From: SAR324 cluster bacterium
GTDB taxonomy: Bacteria; SAR324; JACQKK01
NCBI GenBank assembly: GCA_022572825.1
Contig: JACZVE010000021.1
Coordinates: forward strand, 1 to 15,381
DNA: 15,381 nucleotides
Direction: 5' to 3'
The notes under the pieces are model-generated. The model saw only the letters and a list, made by a program, of their open reading frames with translations. It ran no database searches and was not told where the DNA came from. The translations under genes were made by a program, and so were the position numbers. Shown here piece after piece: positions 13,715-15,381 of the stretch (position 1 is its first letter; each line of letters opens with the position of its first letter).

Positions 13715-14461
13715 CTAGAATCCCAGCGACTCCAACAAGTTGTCCACCTGGTCCTGGGAGACTGTCGCTTCCGACTTTTCGGATAGCGGGCCTGCGAGTT
13801 CCGCCTGGCGGGTATCCTGCTTCTTTTCCGCCCGGGTTGTTCCGAATGCCTTCACCAACTCCAGCAACTCTCCTTCGAGCTGCTGCAGGAGGGTGACAAC
13901 CCTTTGCACGACCTGGCCCGTCAAATCCTGATACCCCTGCGCCATCAGGATTTCGGTCAGTTTCTCTTGAAACTCTTTCTCCTGTTCCGCCTGTCTCCGC
14001 AGGGCGTCCACGGCTTCGAGCAGGGGTTTCTTCGTCTGCGGCCGCAGCTTCCCCGCTCCGAGCGTCTTTTCGAGCCTCTCCAGAATAGCGCCATTGGCGG
14101 ATTCCTGCTCCGTCGAGCGTTTGATCATGCCTTCCGCAAGGTTCAAGGTCGTGTTCGCCGCGTCTTCGGTCATATGGACGATGTGCTCGAGCCTTTCTGT
14201 GGCGCTCACCATATCGTGTTCCGCGATCTCTCCAAGCCGAGCGGCAACATCGGAACCGGCCAATTTGATCTGGGTGTGGAGTCGTCTGACCAGCTTTCCC
14301 AGCTCCTGAACCAGGGGCTGTTCGGACAGATCGAACTCCGCCATTATCTGGTCCAGCTCCTGGGAATTTGCTTCCTGCATGATCTGAAAGAATTCCCGCA
14401 TTTTGTCCAGCATGCTGAACGTGGCTCGATACTCCCTGCTGCCCTTGGGTAACTGCTGCAA
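13715..14461 (-). CDS. cheZ: CheZ, CheY-phosphate phosphatase (possible C-terminal half of a CheW-CheZ fusion)
   Basis: CheZ dephosphorylates CheY-P and so resets flagellar motor signalling. The long helical hairpin is evident: TERLEHIVHMTEDAANTTL (88-106) and LMAQGYQDLTGQVVQRV (172-188), which carries the catalytic D179 and Q183 of the DxxxQ pair. The extreme C-terminus SQDQVDNLLESLGF is the CheY-binding amphipathic helix, separated by a polar linker (205-233). The start is problematic. The first usable codon is a TTG at 14461 with poor ribosome-binding sequence, and no ATG or GTG lies upstream in this frame. The next ATGs (14413, 14401) would cut into conserved-looking helix. In this frame the upstream DNA reads on as EEPGEEPGQEAGEEPGIVRQ, the continuation of the CheW linker repeat, which suggests the protein was originally fused to CheW. 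It is convergent with mnmH. Confidence 0.9.
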   Translation of the reverse strand: MQQLPKGSREYRATFSMLDKMREFFQIMQEANSQELDQIMAEFDLSEQPLVQELGKLVRRLHTQIKLAGSDVAARLGEIAEHDMVSATERLEHIVHMTEDAANTTLNLAEGMIKRSTEQESANGAILERLEKTLGAGKLRPQTKKPLLEAVDALRRQAEQEKEFQEKLTEILMAQGYQDLTGQVVQRVVTLLQQLEGELLELVKAFGTTRAEKKQDTRQAELAGPLSEKSEATVSQDQVDNLLESLGF

Positions 14462-14478
14462 AATGCCGGAAATCTGCC

Positions 14479-15090
14479 TTACGATCCCTGGCTCCTCCCC
14501 CGCCTCCTGCCCTGGCTCCTCCCCCGGCTCCTCGGCTCCTCCCCCGGCTCCTGCGAAAGTTCCGTCTGCCGACCGCTCCCGGCATCGGATTCAACGTCGC
14601 CGGAGTCAAGATCGTCGTTGCCCAGAATCTCGCCGACATCCAGAAGGATGGTGACCGTACCATCCACGACCCCCAGCCCCTTGACAAACCTGGCCCTGTC
14701 CGCCATCCCAATTTCCGGAGCTTCGGCCAATTGCCTCTCCTCCAGTTCCAGAACCTCGGCCACCTCATCTACGATGATCCCGGCCCGGATGGATCCAGTG
14801 GGGGATGCGGCTTCGAGAACGATGATGCAGGTCTTGGCGTTATCCTCCGCTGCCTGAAGATTGAACTTGCTGCGCAACTCAATGGCGGGAATGGTCTTGC
14901 CGCGCAAGTTGATGATGCCACGCACGAATTCCGGGGCGTTAGGAATTTTGGTGATTTCCATCATCTGAACGATTTCCTGAACGCTCGTAATATCCAGCCC
15001 GTAGTGGACATCCTCGATACGAAAAACCAGGTATTTGCCCGCCAGAAGGGAAAAATCCCCGCCGCCCTCAACGCTGTTCTCTGCTCCCAT
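14479..15090 (-). CDS. cheW: CheW chemotaxis coupling protein with C-terminal repeat tail
   Basis: CheW links chemoreceptors to the CheA kinase at the membrane-proximal array. The CheW domain spans about residues 15-158: KYLVFRIEDVHYGLDI (19-34), IVQMMEITKIPNAPEFVRGI (40-59), the hallmark INLRGKTIPAIELRSKF (60-76), AGIIVDEVAEVLEL (103-116) and VVDGTVTILLDVGEIL (141-156). AGGAG just before the ATG at 15090 supports the start. After the domain comes an acidic linker (DDLDSGDVESD) and then EPGEEP (181-186). The final 17 residues switch abruptly to a basic Arg/Gly/Ser tail before TAA at 14479-14481. That tail is the out-of-frame reading of EPGE-type repeats and is probably not native. The family usually ends soon after the domain. 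A perfect inverted repeat lies 25 nt upstream. Confidence 0.93.
   Translation of the reverse strand: MGAENSVEGGGDFSLLAGKYLVFRIEDVHYGLDITSVQEIVQMMEITKIPNAPEFVRGIINLRGKTIPAIELRSKFNLQAAEDNAKTCIIVLEAASPTGSIRAGIIVDEVAEVLELEERQLAEAPEIGMADRARFVKGLGVVDGTVTILLDVGEILGNDDLDSGDVESDAGSGRQTELSQEPGEEPRSRGRSQGRRRGRSQGS
14483..14550 (-). repeat. 12-nt tandem repeat array across the cheW/cheZ junction, with one 8-nt unit
   Basis: On the minus strand the units are: GAGCCGGGGGAG (14550-14539), GAGCCGAG (14538-14531, only 8 nt), GAGCCGGGGGAG (14530-14519), GAGCCAGGGCAG (14518-14507), GAGGCGGGGGAG (14506-14495), then GAGCCAGGG (14494-14486). Each full unit encodes E-P-G-E or a close variant. Unit 1 is in the cheW frame, while units 3-6 are in the cheZ frame. 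The 4 bases absent from unit 2 (a GGGG) account exactly for the shift. Confidence 0.92.
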
Positions 15091-15114
15091 TTCTCCTCTT
15101 GAGCGTGGACTCCG

Positions 15115-15139
15115 GTTGAATTACCTCACTAAATTCAAC
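15115..15139. promoter_or_regulatory. Perfect 8-bp inverted repeat upstream of cheW (operator-like)
   Basis: GTTGAATT, nine bases (acctcacta), AATTCAAC. The two arms are perfectly complementary and the 25-bp site ends 25 nt before the cheW ATG, in a locally AT-rich stretch. It could be an operator for a dimeric regulator or a leader hairpin. No sigma-28 or sigma-54 consensus was found near it. Confidence 0.45.
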
Positions 15140-15381
15140 GAACTTTGCCCGCGCGCGGTCCTATTTCGACGCCTCCCCCCGCGCGCTCTCCTGATCGCGA
15201 AAGGCACCACCGAGAAGCACACGCATTGATCTTGTGCGCTTGCCCTTTTACCCGCCATCCGGCAAAAAGCGGAGCCGCGCTGCAAAAACGTGCGGTCGAA
15301 AACTTGGAGCTTTATCCCCTCCACGCCGCAGTACTTGGGCCGGAGCACAAGCGCGTGGTGGTTCAGTGGGCTGGCCACCGG
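15133..15381 (+). other. Unidentified reading frame open to the right edge
   Basis: A plus-strand frame is open from 15133 to the window end without an ATG. Only the possible TTG starts at 15145 or 15226 are available. Its last part, AALQKRAVENLELYPLHAAV then LGPEHKRVVVQWAGHR, looks protein-like in composition, but I do not recognise it. The opposite strand is also open here for 85 codons (15378-15121), with a composition that looks less natural. It may be the 5' part of a gene continuing beyond the window, or a decayed fragment. The direction would make it divergent from cheW. Confidence 0.2.

Noticed and set aside
13524..14768. 414-codon minus-strand frame overlapping cheZ and cheW
   Set aside because: It is in the third frame, is Arg/Gly/Trp-rich, and conflicts with two well-supported chemotaxis genes.

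Overview
The window is GC-rich bacterial chromosome with compact genes on both strands. A CheZ protein, a RecA followed by the tRNA 2-selenouridine synthase MnmH, and the overall gene style point to a proteobacterium, most likely a gammaproteobacterium. I cannot resolve the genus from sequence alone. Genes rich in insertions, small repeats and broken reading frames alternate with intact housekeeping genes.

Layout. 231-871: a nucleotidyltransferase/HEPN pair of the MntA-HepT (type VII toxin-antitoxin) kind, in which both genes are broken. 950-3479: a leftward 805-residue protein with a metallo-beta-lactamase domain and two cyclic-nucleotide-binding modules, preceded by a possible 36-codon ORF and a candidate promoter. 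3620-4836: a DUF72 gene divergent from a HIT-family gene. 4856-6607: a 142-bp dispersed repeat split by an IS701-family insertion sequence with a 4-bp TTAG target duplication, followed by the 3' remnant of what looks like an MFS transporter. 6638-10932: an acyl-CoA/aromatic-type metabolic group (acyl-CoA dehydrogenase, FAH-family hydrolase, nitroreductase, enoyl-CoA hydratase), separated by long intergenic regions full of inverted repeats. 10954-11095: an uninterrupted second copy of the 142-bp repeat, which serves as the natural empty site for the IS. 11232-13647: recA with a good sigma-70 type promoter, then mnmH. 13715-15090: leftward chemotaxis genes cheW and cheZ. 15091-15381: a regulatory-looking inverted repeat and an unidentified reading frame running off the right edge.

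The most interesting signal is the cheW/cheZ junction. A tandem array of 12-nt units encoding Glu-Pro-Gly-Glu type repeats spans it. The first unit is in the cheW frame and the last four are in the cheZ frame. One unit is only 8 nt long, and those 4 missing bases are exactly what separates the two genes. With a full-length unit the two would be one continuous CheW-linker-CheZ protein of about 459 residues. This suggests a CheW-CheZ fusion that is either frameshifted, switchable by repeat slippage, or mis-sequenced here.

The second notable signal is the dead MntA-HepT pair. The antitoxin amber codon sits at the serine of its GS...DxD motif, and the toxin frameshift falls at the tyrosine of its Rx4HxY motif.
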